In this document: positions 1 to 10,863 of the stretch, piece by piece
Numbering within the stretch: position 1 is the stretch's first letter
How the letters are laid out: each line of letters begins with the position of its first letter
Assembly: GCF_023954335.1 (NCBI RefSeq)
Contig: NZ_JAMLIE010000001.1
Location: 806,001 to 870,000 of the forward strand
DNA: 64,000 nucleotides
Direction: 5' to 3'
Source of the DNA: Aquamicrobium sp.
Lineage (GTDB): Bacteria; Pseudomonadota; Alphaproteobacteria; Rhizobiales; Rhizobiaceae
Made by a program: the position numbers and the translations under genes
Notes under the pieces: generated by a model
The model's database searches: none
Seen by the model: only the letters and a program-made list of their open reading frames with translations
Told to the model about the DNA's origin: nothing

Positions 1-178
1 CGAACCGAATGGTTCTCGTTTCCGGGTACAGAGGCTACGGGTGCGCGGCAAGCGCCGGGAGCTTGGTCTTGGGTCGCCGGCGCTAGTGGCATTGGCGGAG
101 GCACGGGAGAAGCCTCTCGAGAACCGCAGGATCGCAACTATAGGGGACCCCATCGAGGAAAAGCTCAAATTGTCGCGT
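1..178. other. Window edge, no gene recognised
   Basis: This is the stretch downstream of hutC up to the window edge. I see no reading frame with family features, no clear terminator with a T-run and no repeat. The frames that cross it are GC-rich shadows of hutC. Confidence 0.5.
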
Positions 179-901
179 TCATCTTTGCTCTGGCGTGAAG
201 CGCGCGACGAGCGTGTGCCTCCCGCCCGGGTAGTTCAGGCGCACGAAAGTGACGGGGCCGGCATGGTTCCAGGTCCGCCGCTCGACTACGAGACAGGCCG
301 TTCCTTTCGGTTGCTCGAGCAGGCGCGCGATCTCCGTGGAGGCCGCAACCGCTTGAATGCGGTTCTCCGCCGCGCTCCATGGCACCTGCGCAATCAGCCA
401 GCTGCTCGGTGGGTTGGTGCTGAAATCGGCCTGGGCCGCCTCCGGCACGACGCCGGCATTGATGCGCCGCTCCTCTACGCAGAACGGCCTGCCGCCGGCC
501 TGGTGGACGGCCAGCAACTCCACCATGGGGGTCGTCTCCGCCAGTTCCATCAGGCGTCGATCCTCGGCGTTGGACGGCCGCTCCTTGCGGGCGATCAGGG
601 TATAGGCATAGGGCAGGCCGAGCGATTTCACCTCGGCCGCGATGTCGTGAAGCTCGAGTATGGCCGATTGCGCGCGCGGTTTCGTCACGAAGCTGCCGGC
701 CTTGCGGTGGCGCTCGATCAGTCCTGCCTTGGAAAGCTGGGTCATGACCTTGTTGACGGTCATGCGCGAGCAGCCGTAGTGCTCCGCCAGATCGACCTCG
801 AACGGCAGGCGGAAGCCGGGTGGCCATTCGCCGGATACGATACGGCCCTCGATCTCGCTCAGGATCATCTGATGGAGGGTCGTGTCCCGGTCGTTCGCCA
901 C
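179..901 (-). CDS. hutC: Histidine utilisation repressor HutC (GntR family)
   Basis: This 240-aa protein is a GntR-type regulator. Residues 1-75 form a winged helix-turn-helix with the HutC signature CSRMTVNKVMTQL followed by GLIERHRKAGSFV. Residues 90-235 form a UTRA effector domain ending in ACLVVERRTW. HutC proteins bind urocanate and release hut promoters; that is family knowledge. It lies 74 bp downstream of hutF on the same strand, next to the complete hut set, which fixes the assignment. It probably represses both arms from the 2320-2449 intergenic region. A paralogue is encoded at 8345-9139, so operator cross-talk is possible. Confidence 0.93.
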   Translation of the reverse strand: MANDRDTTLHQMILSEIEGRIVSGEWPPGFRLPFEVDLAEHYGCSRMTVNKVMTQLSKAGLIERHRKAGSFVTKPRAQSAILELHDIAAEVKSLGLPYAYTLIARKERPSNAEDRRLMELAETTPMVELLAVHQAGGRPFCVEERRINAGVVPEAAQADFSTNPPSSWLIAQVPWSAAENRIQAVAASTEIARLLEQPKGTACLVVERRTWNHAGPVTFVRLNYPGGRHTLVARFTPEQR

Positions 902-975
902 ATCGGTTTCCTTCCGTGTCTTTTCGCCTTTGCCCTAGCCCATCGATGCCGCAACCGGAACCGGATTCGTGCCGC

Positions 976-2319
976 CTATCCGGCAAGTTCCGCCATCGTC
1001 CTCGCGAAGCGTGCGGCGATTTCGTCATGCCTGCGGTGGCGGCCGCCCTCGACTTGCCTGCTGCCGCCCACCCACACGCTGTCCACGCGGATCCCCCGCG
1101 CGAAGACGAAATGATCGAGGACCTTGTCTGCCGGCAGATAGGCCGCGGCCGTCAGGTCGAGCGCCAGGAGATCGGCCGGGCGACCTGCCTCGATGCCGCT
1201 CGCCGTGCCCAGCGCCAGAGCGCCGCCCGTCAACGCCTGTTCGTAGAGGTTGAGGCCGGTCGACTGGCCCGGCGCGGCGACGACATTGCGTGAGCGTCGC
1301 AGCAGGCGCTGCGAATATTCCAGCGTGCGCAATTCCTCCGCCAGCGAAATCAGGATGTTGCTGTCCGAACCGACGCCAAAGCGGCCGCCGGCCGCGAGGA
1401 AGGCAGGGGCTTCGAAGACGCCGTCGCCGAGATTGGCCTCGGTGATCGGACACAACCCGGCCACCGCGCCGATTTCCGCCATCCGCACAGTCTCGTCCGG
1501 CGTCATCTGGGTGGCGTGGATGAGGCACCAGCGGTCGTCGAGCGGCATGGTGTCGAGCAGCCATTCCACCGGGCGGCGGCCGGACCATGCGATGCAGTCC
1601 TCGACCTCCTTCACCTGCTCGGCGACATGGATGTGCACCGGTCCGCCGCCGACGAGGGGGACGACCGCCTTCAGCTCTTCCGGCGTCGCCGCCCGCAGAC
1701 TGTGCGGGGCAATGCCGAGCACAGCGCCGGGCAGGCCGGCCACGATGTGCCGCGCGCGCTCCATCAGCCGGGCAAATGCGTCGACATCGTGGATGAAGCG
1801 GCGCTGTCCCTCCATAGGCGCCGTCCCGCCGAAGCCGGCATGGGCATAGAACACCGGCAGCAGCGTGAGCGCGATGCCGGTCCCGGCGCTTGCGGCGGCG
1901 ATGCGCGCAGCCATCTCGGCCGGGTCCGCATAGGGGGATCCGTCCTTGTCGTGATGCAGGTAGTGGAACTCGCCGACGCGGCAGAAGCCCGCCTCGAGCA
2001 TCTCCATATAGAGCTGCGCGGCGACCGCCTCGACTTGATCCGGCGTCATCGAAAGGGCGACGCGGTACATCTCGGCGCGCCAGCTCCAGAAGCTGTCCTC
2101 GCCCGGTCCGCGTGTTTCCGCCAGCCCCGCCATCGCCCGCTGGAAGGCATGGCTGTGCAGGTTGGGCATCGCCGGCGCCACGAAGCGGTGACGCTCGTCG
2201 CCGGCCTCCGGTGGCACGCCCTGTTCGACGCGTTCGATGCCCGCGGCCGAGAACGTGATGCGCACGTCGCGCGACAATCCGCGCGGCAACAGGGCGTGTT
2301 CGGCGTGGATGGCTGTCAT
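976..2319 (-). CDS. hutF: Formimidoylglutamate deiminase HutF
   Basis: HutF hydrolyses N-formimino-L-glutamate to N-formyl-L-glutamate and ammonia, the fourth step of the five-step histidine pathway. The 447-aa product is an amidohydrolase. The metal motif HSHAF follows PAMPNL, then come HIHVAEQ, a downstream HATQM and the late Asp in VGSDSNI. The frame is open further upstream, but the ATG at 2319 is chosen because GGGAGG precedes it by about 10 nt and because the extension would run through the divergent promoter. It is co-transcribed with hutC. The presence of hutF and hutG together fits the formylglutamate branch rather than the formamide branch. Confidence 0.93.
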   Translation of the reverse strand: MTAIHAEHALLPRGLSRDVRITFSAAGIERVEQGVPPEAGDERHRFVAPAMPNLHSHAFQRAMAGLAETRGPGEDSFWSWRAEMYRVALSMTPDQVEAVAAQLYMEMLEAGFCRVGEFHYLHHDKDGSPYADPAEMAARIAAASAGTGIALTLLPVFYAHAGFGGTAPMEGQRRFIHDVDAFARLMERARHIVAGLPGAVLGIAPHSLRAATPEELKAVVPLVGGGPVHIHVAEQVKEVEDCIAWSGRRPVEWLLDTMPLDDRWCLIHATQMTPDETVRMAEIGAVAGLCPITEANLGDGVFEAPAFLAAGGRFGVGSDSNILISLAEELRTLEYSQRLLRRSRNVVAAPGQSTGLNLYEQALTGGALALGTASGIEAGRPADLLALDLTAAAYLPADKVLDHFVFARGIRVDSVWVGGSRQVEGGRHRRHDEIAARFARTMAELAG

Positions 2320-2388
2320 GATGAAAGACCCTCCCGGTCGGTTCGGCTGGCGCCCGGACTTCACTTTTCGGCTTGCACCTGCCTTGAT

Positions 2389-2402
2389 TAAGTATATACA
2401 TA
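2389..2402. promoter_or_regulatory. Candidate HutC operator in the hutF/hutI divergent promoter
   Basis: The AT-rich core GTATATAC (2392-2399) is a perfect 8-bp palindrome inside TAAGTATATACATA. It is located between the divergent hutF and hutI starts. It shares 8 of 12 positions with the TTGTATAGACAA sites of the paralogous cluster at 11.8-12.0 kb, and HutC-type repressors are known to favour GTATA/TATAC half sites. Binding is inferred. Confidence 0.55.
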
Positions 2403-2449
2403 ATAATAAGACAAGGCCAACGCAACGCGTTTGTCGGGGGAGATTATCG

Positions 2450-3703
2450 ATGGCGAAGGGCGATCGCATCTGGTCCAATGCGCGGCTGGCGACGCTCGAT
2501 CCGGCGCTGCCGGGGCTGGGCATCGTGGACGATGCCGCCATTGCCGTACGCGGCGGCCGCATCCTCTTTGCCGGTCCCGCCGCCGACCTGCCCGCCGCTG
2601 CGCTTTCCGGCGCCGAGGCCATCGATTGCGGCGGTCGCTGGATCACGCCCGGCCTGATCGACTGCCACACCCATCTCGTCCATGCCGGCAACCGGGCGCG
2701 GGAATTCGAGATGCGGCTGGCCGGCGCTTCCTACGAGGAGGTCGCGCGCGCAGGCGGCGGCATCGTATCCTCGGTCGCCAAGGTGCGGGCCGCCGACGAG
2801 GCGGGCCTCGTCGGCGAGAGCCTGCCGCGCCTCGACGCGCTGCTGGCCGAGGGCGTCACCACGGTCGAGATCAAGTCGGGTTACGGGCTGACCGTTTCCG
2901 ACGAGCTGAAGATTCTGCGCGCCGCCCGCAGGCTGGGCGATATGCGCGACATCGCCATTGCCGCGACCTATCTCGGCGCCCATGCGACGCCCGCCGAATA
3001 CAAGGACCGCAACGGCGATTTCCTGCGCGAGGTGGTTCTGCCGGGGCTTGAAGCCGCGCATGCGCAAGGGCTGGTCGATGCCGTCGATGGCTTCTGCGAA
3101 GGCATCGCCTTCTCGCCGGATGACATGCGGCTGGTGTTCGACGCGGCGAAGAAGCACGCCCTGCCGGTCAAGCTCCACGCCGACCAGCTCTCCAACCTGC
3201 ACGGCGCGGCGCTTGCCGCGTCCTACGGCGCGCTGTCGGCTGACCATCTCGAATATACCGACGATGAAGGGGCCGCCGCGATGGCGAAGGCCGGCACGGT
3301 CGCGGTGCTCCTGCCCGGCGCGTTCTATTTCATCCGCGAAACGCGCAAGCCGCCGGTCGAGCTTTTCCGCAAGCACGGCACGCCTGTCGCGCTCGCCACC
3401 GACTGCAATCCCGGCACCTCGCCGCTGACCTCGCTGCTCCTCACCATGAACATGGGCGCGACGCTGTTTGCGCTGACGGTGGAGGAATGCATCGCCGGCG
3501 TGACCCGCGAGGCGGCCCGCGCGCTCGGCCGGATGGACGAGATCGGTACGCTCGAAGCGGGCAAGCAGGCGGATTTCGCCGTGTGGGACATCGCCGAGCC
3601 GGCCGAGCTCGTCTACCGCATCGGCTTCAACCCGCTGCATGCCCGTATCCGGGCCGGCCGCGATGCCACGATCCGGCCTTCCATCGGAGGAAACCACGCA
3701 TGA
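2450..3703 (+). CDS. hutI: Imidazolonepropionase HutI
   Basis: HutI hydrolyses 4-imidazolone-5-propionate to N-formimino-L-glutamate (third step). The 417-aa protein shows the metal motif DCHTHLVHAGNR after ITPGL, the AGGGI segment, KLHADQL, and the catalytic region ATDCNPGTSP typical of HutI. ATG 2450 is chosen over upstream in-frame starts because GGGGGAG lies just before it and the upstream part is promoter DNA. Its TGA overlaps the hutH start (ATGA), indicating translational coupling. It is the first gene of the rightward hut operon. Confidence 0.95.
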   Translation: MAKGDRIWSNARLATLDPALPGLGIVDDAAIAVRGGRILFAGPAADLPAAALSGAEAIDCGGRWITPGLIDCHTHLVHAGNRAREFEMRLAGASYEEVARAGGGIVSSVAKVRAADEAGLVGESLPRLDALLAEGVTTVEIKSGYGLTVSDELKILRAARRLGDMRDIAIAATYLGAHATPAEYKDRNGDFLREVVLPGLEAAHAQGLVDAVDGFCEGIAFSPDDMRLVFDAAKKHALPVKLHADQLSNLHGAALAASYGALSADHLEYTDDEGAAAMAKAGTVAVLLPGAFYFIRETRKPPVELFRKHGTPVALATDCNPGTSPLTSLLLTMNMGATLFALTVEECIAGVTREAARALGRMDEIGTLEAGKQADFAVWDIAEPAELVYRIGFNPLHARIRAGRDATIRPSIGGNHA

Positions 3704-5235
3704 CCGTCACGCTCCATCCCGGCTCGGTGCCGCTGGCCGATCTGGCCGCGATCTACTGGGACGGCGAGAATGCCGTGCTCGACCGCGGCTTCGATGCCCG
3801 GATCCAGAAGACGGCGGCACGCATCGCCGCCATCGCGGCCGGCAACGAGCCTGTCTATGGCGTCAACACCGGCTTCGGCAAGCTCGCCTCGATCAAGATC
3901 GACGCCGCCGACACCGCCACTCTGCAGCGCAACCTCATCCTGTCGCATTGCTGCGGCGTCGGTGCGCCCCTGCCGGAGAACGTCGTGCGCCTGATCATGG
4001 CGCTGAAGCTCGTCTCGCTGGGGCGCGGCGCTTCGGGCGTGCGGCTGGAGCTGGTGCGGCTGATCGAGGGCATGCTGGAAAAGGGCGTCGTTCCGCTCAT
4101 CCCGGAAAAGGGCTCGGTCGGCGCGTCCGGCGACCTTGCGCCGCTCGCCCATTTCGCCGCCGTGATGATGGGCGAAGGCGAGGCCTTCCATCGTGGCGAG
4201 CGCCTTTCGGGCCGGGAGGCACTGGAACGCGCGGGCCTTGCCCCGGTCGTGCTTGCCGCCAAGGAGGGGCTGGCGCTGATCAACGGCACGCAGGTTTCGA
4301 CCGCGCTGGCGCTTGCCGGGCTGTTCCGCGCCCATCGCGCCGCGCAGGCGGCGTTGATCACCGGCGCGCTTTCCACCGACGCGGCCATGGGCTCGTCCGC
4401 GCCCTTCGCCGCCGATATCCACACGCTGCGCGGCCATAGGGGCCAGATCGACACGGCCGCTGCCTTGCGCGCCCTGCTCGCCGGCTCGGCCATCCGCGAG
4501 AGCCACATCGACGGCGACGAGCGCGTGCAGGACCCCTACTGCATCCGCTGCCAGCCGCAGGTCGACGGCGCCTGCCTCGACCTTCTGCGCCATGTCGGCC
4601 GCACGCTCGAGATCGAGGCCAATGCCGTCACCGACAATCCGCTGGTGCTGTCCGACGACAGCGTCGTCTCCGGCGGCAATTTCCACGCCGAGCCGGTGGC
4701 CTTCGCCGCCGACCAGATCGCCCTTGCCGTCTGCGAGATCGGCGCGATCGCCCAGCGCCGCATCGCCCTTCTGGTCGACCCCGCGCTCTCCTACGGCCTG
4801 CCGCCGTTCCTCGCCCGCAATCCGGGGCTGAACTCCGGCCTGATGATCGCCGAGGTCACCTCGGCGGCGCTGATGAGCGAGAACAAGCAGATGGCGCATC
4901 CGGCCTCGGTCGACTCCACGCCGACCTCGGCCAATCAGGAAGACCATGTCTCCATGGCCTGCCACGGCGCGCGCCGGCTTCTCCAGATGACGGACAACCT
5001 CTTCGCCATCATCGGCATCGAGGCGCTCGCCGGCGCGCAGGGCGTCGAGCTGCGTGCGCCCCTGACCACCGGCCCTGAACTGCGCAAGGCCATCGCCGCG
5101 ATCCGTGCCGTCGTGCCGGCGCTAGCGGACGACCGCTACATGGCCCCCGACCTTGCCGCCGCGACCGTGCTCGTCGCCGACGGGACGCTGGCAGGCAGCG
5201 TGTCGGACGGCCTGCTTCCTGATCTGGAGGGATGA
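3700..5235 (+). CDS. hutH: Histidine ammonia-lyase HutH
   Basis: HutH deaminates L-histidine to urocanate, the committed step. The 511-aa length is standard. The MIO cofactor triad Ala142-Ser143-Gly144 lies in GSVGASGDLAPLAH, and the catalytic Tyr is in PVYGVNTGFG near residue 53. The sequence QDPYCIRCQPQVDG and the C-terminal SADQEDHVSM-like block (TSANQEDHVSM) are also family hallmarks. The start overlaps the hutI stop by 4 nt and the gene continues directly into hutG. Confidence 0.97.
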   Translation: MTVTLHPGSVPLADLAAIYWDGENAVLDRGFDARIQKTAARIAAIAAGNEPVYGVNTGFGKLASIKIDAADTATLQRNLILSHCCGVGAPLPENVVRLIMALKLVSLGRGASGVRLELVRLIEGMLEKGVVPLIPEKGSVGASGDLAPLAHFAAVMMGEGEAFHRGERLSGREALERAGLAPVVLAAKEGLALINGTQVSTALALAGLFRAHRAAQAALITGALSTDAAMGSSAPFAADIHTLRGHRGQIDTAAALRALLAGSAIRESHIDGDERVQDPYCIRCQPQVDGACLDLLRHVGRTLEIEANAVTDNPLVLSDDSVVSGGNFHAEPVAFAADQIALAVCEIGAIAQRRIALLVDPALSYGLPPFLARNPGLNSGLMIAEVTSAALMSENKQMAHPASVDSTPTSANQEDHVSMACHGARRLLQMTDNLFAIIGIEALAGAQGVELRAPLTTGPELRKAIAAIRAVVPALADDRYMAPDLAAATVLVADGTLAGSVSDGLLPDLEG

Positions 5236-5237
5236 CG

Positions 5238-6041
5238 ATGTCCGATCTGTTCGAGGTTTCGCGCGGTTCATCGCCGGTCATCCTGGGCTTCCCCCATACG
5301 GGAACCGGGGCGCCGGCCGACATAGAGGCGCGGCTCAACGCCAACGGCCGCCTGCTCGCCGATACCGACTGGCACATCCACGAGCTCTATGCCGGGCTGC
5401 TGCCAGAGGCGACCACCGTGCGCGCGACCTTCCATCGCTACGTGATCGATGCCAATCGCGACCCCGAGGGCGTCACTCTCTATCCGGGGCAGAACACCAC
5501 CGGCCTGGTGCCGACGACCGATTTCGACGGCAAGCGGATCTGGAACGCGGGCGAGGAGCCTTCGCCGGCCGACATCGCGGCCCGCCTCGAAGCGTTTCAC
5601 CGTCCCTATCATGCCGCCCTAGCGGCGGAGGTCGCGCGCGTGAGGCAGGAGCACGGCGTCGCCGTGCTCTACGATTGTCACTCGATCCGCTCGGTGGTCC
5701 CTTTCCTGTTCGAGGGCAGGCTGCCGGATTTCAACATCGGCACGGATATGGGCAGGACGTGCGACCCCAAGATCGAAGCCGCCGCCGTCGAGGTCACCGC
5801 GAACGCCGAAGGCTTCACGTCGATCCTCAACGGCCGCTTCACGGGCGGCTGGACGACCCGCCACTATGGCAGGCCGGAAAGCGGCGTCCACGCCATCCAG
5901 ATGGAGCTCGCCCAGTCCAGCCATCTCGCCGCCGAGGCGCCGCCCTTCGCCTATGACGGGGCCAGGGCCGACAGGCTGCGACCCCACCTGAAGACACTTC
6001 TCGAACGCATCGAGCAGATCGCCTTCGGGCTGAAACGCTGA
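5238..6041 (+). CDS. hutG: N-formylglutamate deformylase HutG
   Basis: HutG hydrolyses N-formyl-L-glutamate to L-glutamate and formate, the last step. The 267-aa product has the family features GFPHTGTG near the N-terminus, TDWHIHELY, RATFHRYVIDANRDP, and DCHSIRS with conserved His/Asp residues. Two ATGs are possible, at 5232 and 5238. The GGAGG at 5226-5230 is 1 nt from the first and 7 nt from the second, so 5238 is preferred. The 5232 ATG would overlap the hutH stop. Confidence 0.93.
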   Translation: MSDLFEVSRGSSPVILGFPHTGTGAPADIEARLNANGRLLADTDWHIHELYAGLLPEATTVRATFHRYVIDANRDPEGVTLYPGQNTTGLVPTTDFDGKRIWNAGEEPSPADIAARLEAFHRPYHAALAAEVARVRQEHGVAVLYDCHSIRSVVPFLFEGRLPDFNIGTDMGRTCDPKIEAAAVEVTANAEGFTSILNGRFTGGWTTRHYGRPESGVHAIQMELAQSSHLAAEAPPFAYDGARADRLRPHLKTLLERIEQIAFGLKR

Positions 6042-6054
6042 GAGGAGCAGAACC

Positions 6055-7728
<1,674 letters not shown>

Positions 7729-7738
7729 GAACGGCACG

Positions 7739-8311
7739 ATGAGGATCGCGCGCCGCGCCGACTACAGGCGCATGGCATGGAAGAACGGGCAGGGCCTTAG
7801 CGAGGAGATCGCGGCCTTCCCCGCCGGCAGCGATGTCGACAGCTTCGACTGGCGGCTTTCCATCGCCCATGTCGGGGCGAGCGGCCCGTTCTCGGTGTTC
7901 GCCGGCGTCGATCGCACCATTGCCGTGCTCGATGGGGCGGGCATGACGCTCGACCTGCCGGGAGGAGAAAGGGCCGAGCTGGTCGCCGGCGGCGCGCCCT
8001 TTTCCTTCTCCGGCGACTGGGAAATATCCAGCAGCAATCTCGGCGGGCCCACGGTCGATCTGAACATCATGACGCGGCGCGGGCGCTGCACGCATGAGAT
8101 GCGGCGCCTGACGCTGGCCCCCGACGAAAGCGTCCTCGCGTCGCATTTCGCCTGGGTGGTCTTCAACGCGCCGGCGACGATCGAGGCGGATGGGCGAGAG
8201 CTGTCGATCGATCGCTTCGACGCATTGTCGCTCGACGCCGGCAAAAGCTTTGTCAACCGTGCCGAAACGCCGGCGGAGATCCTGCTTGTGACGGTCGTCC
8301 CGGCAGCGTGA
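7739..8311 (+). CDS. hutD: HutD family protein
   Basis: This 190-aa cupin-like protein has the HutD signatures WKNGQG (residues 12-17), FDWRLSIAHV, FSVFAGVDRT, and a C-terminal ILLVTVVPA strand. HutD is not a pathway enzyme. In pseudomonads it has been described as a modulator that limits hut operon activity, and its mechanism here is unknown. It is the last gene of the rightward hut operon, 10 bp after hutU. The next gene is convergent. Confidence 0.88.
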   Translation: MRIARRADYRRMAWKNGQGLSEEIAAFPAGSDVDSFDWRLSIAHVGASGPFSVFAGVDRTIAVLDGAGMTLDLPGGERAELVAGGAPFSFSGDWEISSSNLGGPTVDLNIMTRRGRCTHEMRRLTLAPDESVLASHFAWVVFNAPATIEADGRELSIDRFDALSLDAGKSFVNRAETPAEILLVTVVPAA

Positions 8312-8344
8312 GTCCGCCGGAAATGACCGGCCTGCCCCGAATCG

Positions 8345-9139
8345 TCAGCCTGTGAAGGTGAAAGTGCCCTTGAGTTCGTAGGCGCTGCCGTCGACCGTTT
8401 GCTCGACATGCGTTACGATCTCTCCGCTGCGTTTCGTGCGGCGCTCCACGACCAGGCATGCAGCCCCGGTCCGGAGTTGAAGAGTAGCAGCCAGCTTCTC
8501 GTCGGCATTCAGACACCGGATACGATGCTCGGACTCCGTCCAGGGGATGTGCGTCAGCAGCCAGGTGCTGGGAGGCGTGACGGTAAAGTCGATTATGCTG
8601 GCCTGGGGAACGGCCGAGACATTGATCAGACGGTCCTCCAGGGCCAACGGCACGTTGTTGGCGAAGTGGCGGCAGACCAGGGCGATGATCGAGACTTTCC
8701 GGTTCACCCCCAGGCGCGCCATATCTTCAGGGGTAGAAGATCTTCGGCTGAGCGACAGGAGCTCGTAGCGATAGGCCTGTCCGCGCGAATTGATCTCGCC
8801 CTGAATGTCGGGAAGCTTCAGCAGGGTCGAATGCGTCCCGGGAAAGGCGACGAAGGAGCCCAGCCTTCGGCGGCGTTCGATCAAGCCGCTTTCGGCGAGA
8901 CGCGCGAGCGCGTTGTTCACGGTCATTCGCGAACATGCATAGGTATTCATCAACTCGTGCTCGGATGGCACTTTGTAGCCCGGCGGCCACGCTCCAGACA
9001 TGATGTTGGTTTCGAATTCGGCCTTGATGCGCTGGGCGAGCGTGTCGCGGACTTCCTTTGCTGCTCTGTTCAAAGCACTGTCTTTCAGGTGATGCGGCGC
9101 CGTGATCTTACACAATCGGACCGGGTAGGAAATACGCAC
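8345..9139 (-). CDS. GntR/UTRA family regulator, HutC paralogue
   Basis: This 264-aa protein is clearly related to HutC at 179-901. It has CSRMTVNNALARL and GLIERRRRLGSFV in the DNA-binding domain (about residues 30-100) and ends with ACLVVERRTKR plus a UTRA fold. The annotated GTG start has only a weak ribosome binding site; the conserved region begins about residue 24, so the true start may be slightly downstream. It is the last gene of a leftward operon (hydrolase-RidA-aminotransferase-regulator). It probably controls the divergent promoters through the two TTGTATAGACAA sites. The effector is unknown and may be a histidine- or imidazole-like compound. Confidence 0.85.
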   Translation of the reverse strand: MRISYPVRLCKITAPHHLKDSALNRAAKEVRDTLAQRIKAEFETNIMSGAWPPGYKVPSEHELMNTYACSRMTVNNALARLAESGLIERRRRLGSFVAFPGTHSTLLKLPDIQGEINSRGQAYRYELLSLSRRSSTPEDMARLGVNRKVSIIALVCRHFANNVPLALEDRLINVSAVPQASIIDFTVTPPSTWLLTHIPWTESEHRIRCLNADEKLAATLQLRTGAACLVVERRTKRSGEIVTHVEQTVDGSAYELKGTFTFTG

Positions 9140-9223
9140 CGTCCGGCCAATGTCCCGGACGGGAAGGGCGGTTCGATCGCGCCGGAAAATGCAAGCTGGC
9201 GGCGAGCAGGGATAAGGCGCCGA

Positions 9224-10324
9224 TCAGGCTTGCGAAAGCACATGGAGAAATCGGTCATTGTCCGCCGGAGTGCCGACACTGACCCGCACGAATGACTCAT
9301 ATCCCGGCTGCTTCCAGGGCTTCACGATCAAACCCTGCCGCAGCAAGCGGTCGCAAAAGGCGACCGCGTTCTCCCGACAGTCGAAGAACAGGAAATTCCC
9401 CTTCGAGGGCGCGACGCGCAAACCTTTCGAGCGCAGGCATGCAGCCACGCGCTCGCGCTCCCCGACCGCAAGTTCCACCACCTTCTCGACATGGGCGGTG
9501 TCCTCCAGCGCCGCGCGCGCGGCGACCTGCGCCAACAGGTTTGCGTTGAACGGCGTGCGCACCCGGTCGAGAAAGCCGCCGAGCGACGCGTTGCCCAAAA
9601 CCCCGTAGCCGAGCCGCAAGCCGGCCAGTCCCCACGCCTTGGAAAAGGTGCGCAACACGATCCAGGGACGGTCCACATCCTTCAGCAGTTCGGCCGCATC
9701 CGCGTAGTCCTCCCCGCGGGCGTATTCGACATAGGCTTCATCGACGACCAGCAGGGTGCCCGGCCGGAGGGCGTCCACCACCCGTCGCAGCTCGCCGCCG
9801 GTCAGCCATGCCCCGACCGGGTTCATCGGATTGGCGAACATGACCATGCGCGGCACGCGGGCGACGGCGTCGATCAGGCCCTGCACGTCGATCGACAGAT
9901 CGTCCTTCAGGTCGATTCGTTCTACCGACGCGCCCATCAACGCCGCATAATCCTCGTGCAGCGGGAACGACGGATAAAGCGTCACCATCGTGTCGCCGGG
10001 CCGCAGCACGGTGCGGCAGATGACGCTGAGAAGGTCCTCGGAACCATTGCCGAGCACGATGCGGTCCGCCGCGACGCCAAGCCGTCCGGCCAACGCACCT
10101 CTCAACTCGTGTCCGGCCGGGTCCGGATAGAGGTGCACCCCCGCCAGCGCATCCACGATCGCCGCCTGAACCGTCGGGCTCGGGCCGAGCGGGTTTTCGT
10201 TCGAGCCGAGCTTCGAGATCGTCTCAGCGCCGTATCGCGACCGCACCTCCTCGATTGTCAGGCCGGCATTGTAAGGCGAGATCGACTTGACCTCCTCGCG
10301 AACCAGGTCGTCAGCACTGCTCAT
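9224..10324 (-). CDS. HisC-like PLP aminotransferase
   Basis: This 366-aa fold-type I aminotransferase resembles histidinol-phosphate aminotransferase. It has SKLGSNENPLGPSP near the N-terminus, GNGSEDLL, NPMNPVG, VDEAYVEYA and the PLP-lysine motif TFSKAWGLAGLRLGYG. Starts at GTG 10336 and ATG 10324 are possible; ATG 10324 follows GGGA and is preferred. Its position between ridA and a HutC-like regulator, far from other his genes, suggests a catabolic role on an amine or amino acid rather than histidine biosynthesis. The substrate is not predictable. Confidence 0.85.
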   Translation of the reverse strand: MSSADDLVREEVKSISPYNAGLTIEEVRSRYGAETISKLGSNENPLGPSPTVQAAIVDALAGVHLYPDPAGHELRGALAGRLGVAADRIVLGNGSEDLLSVICRTVLRPGDTMVTLYPSFPLHEDYAALMGASVERIDLKDDLSIDVQGLIDAVARVPRMVMFANPMNPVGAWLTGGELRRVVDALRPGTLLVVDEAYVEYARGEDYADAAELLKDVDRPWIVLRTFSKAWGLAGLRLGYGVLGNASLGGFLDRVRTPFNANLLAQVAARAALEDTAHVEKVVELAVGERERVAACLRSKGLRVAPSKGNFLFFDCRENAVAFCDRLLRQGLIVKPWKQPGYESFVRVSVGTPADNDRFLHVLSQA

Positions 10325-10363
10325 GGTCGTTCCCACACTGTCGTATCCTGCCAGGCTGCCCGT

Positions 10364-10840
10364 CTAGACGAGTTGCGCCTCGGCCTCGATTTCGACCGGG
10401 ATGCCGAACGGCAGTTCGGCCACCCCGATCGCCGACCGCGCATGACGGCCGCGTTCCGGCCCGAATGCCTCGAGGATGACGCTGGTGAAGCCGTTGATGA
10501 CCTCCGGGATGCGGTCGAAGCCCTCGACGCAATTCACCATCCCGAAGACGCGAACCCAGCCGGCGATGCGGTCGAGATCGCCCAGCTCCCTCTGCAAATT
10601 GGCGAGCATCGTATATGCGGTGGCGCGGGCGGCTTCATGGGCCTGCTCGGCGCTTACCTCCGCGCCGACGCGGCCCCTGGCCGAATAGACGCCGCTGGAA
10701 TTGCCGGGTCCGTGCCCGGAGATCAGCACCCGCTTCCCGACCACGTGAACCCACGGAATAGGCAAGGGACCATTCGGCAACTGGATCGGCGGCGGCAGCA
10801 CGATCCCCTGGTCGTGCAGCCTTTGCGAAATGATTCCCAT
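10364..10840 (-). CDS. RidA/YjgF family protein
   Basis: This 158-aa protein belongs to the RidA (YjgF/YER057c/UK114) family, whose members hydrolyse reactive enamine/imine intermediates released by PLP enzymes. The C-terminal block ARSAIGVAELPFGIPVEIEA carries the conserved Arg and the LP..PVEIE strand. The frame is open to a TTG at 10867 that overlaps the upstream gene, but ATG 10840 better matches family length. It lies between a metal hydrolase and an aminotransferase in one leftward operon, so it probably clears the imine made by the aminotransferase step. Confidence 0.85.
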   Translation of the reverse strand: MGIISQRLHDQGIVLPPPIQLPNGPLPIPWVHVVGKRVLISGHGPGNSSGVYSARGRVGAEVSAEQAHEAARATAYTMLANLQRELGDLDRIAGWVRVFGMVNCVEGFDRIPEVINGFTSVILEAFGPERGRHARSAIGVAELPFGIPVEIEAEAQLV

Positions 10841-10863
10841 CGTCCCGTATCCCGTTCGCCCGC

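Noticed and set aside
2389..2420. Additional small ORF in the hut promoter region (N-terminal extensions of hutF and hutI)
   Set aside because: Both frames are open across the promoter only by chance; good ribosome binding sites support the inner starts at 2319 and 2450.
9224..10324. Biosynthetic hisC
   Set aside because: The sequence resembles HisC, but the neighbours are RidA, a hydrolase and a HutC-like regulator rather than other his genes; a catabolic aminotransferase is more likely.
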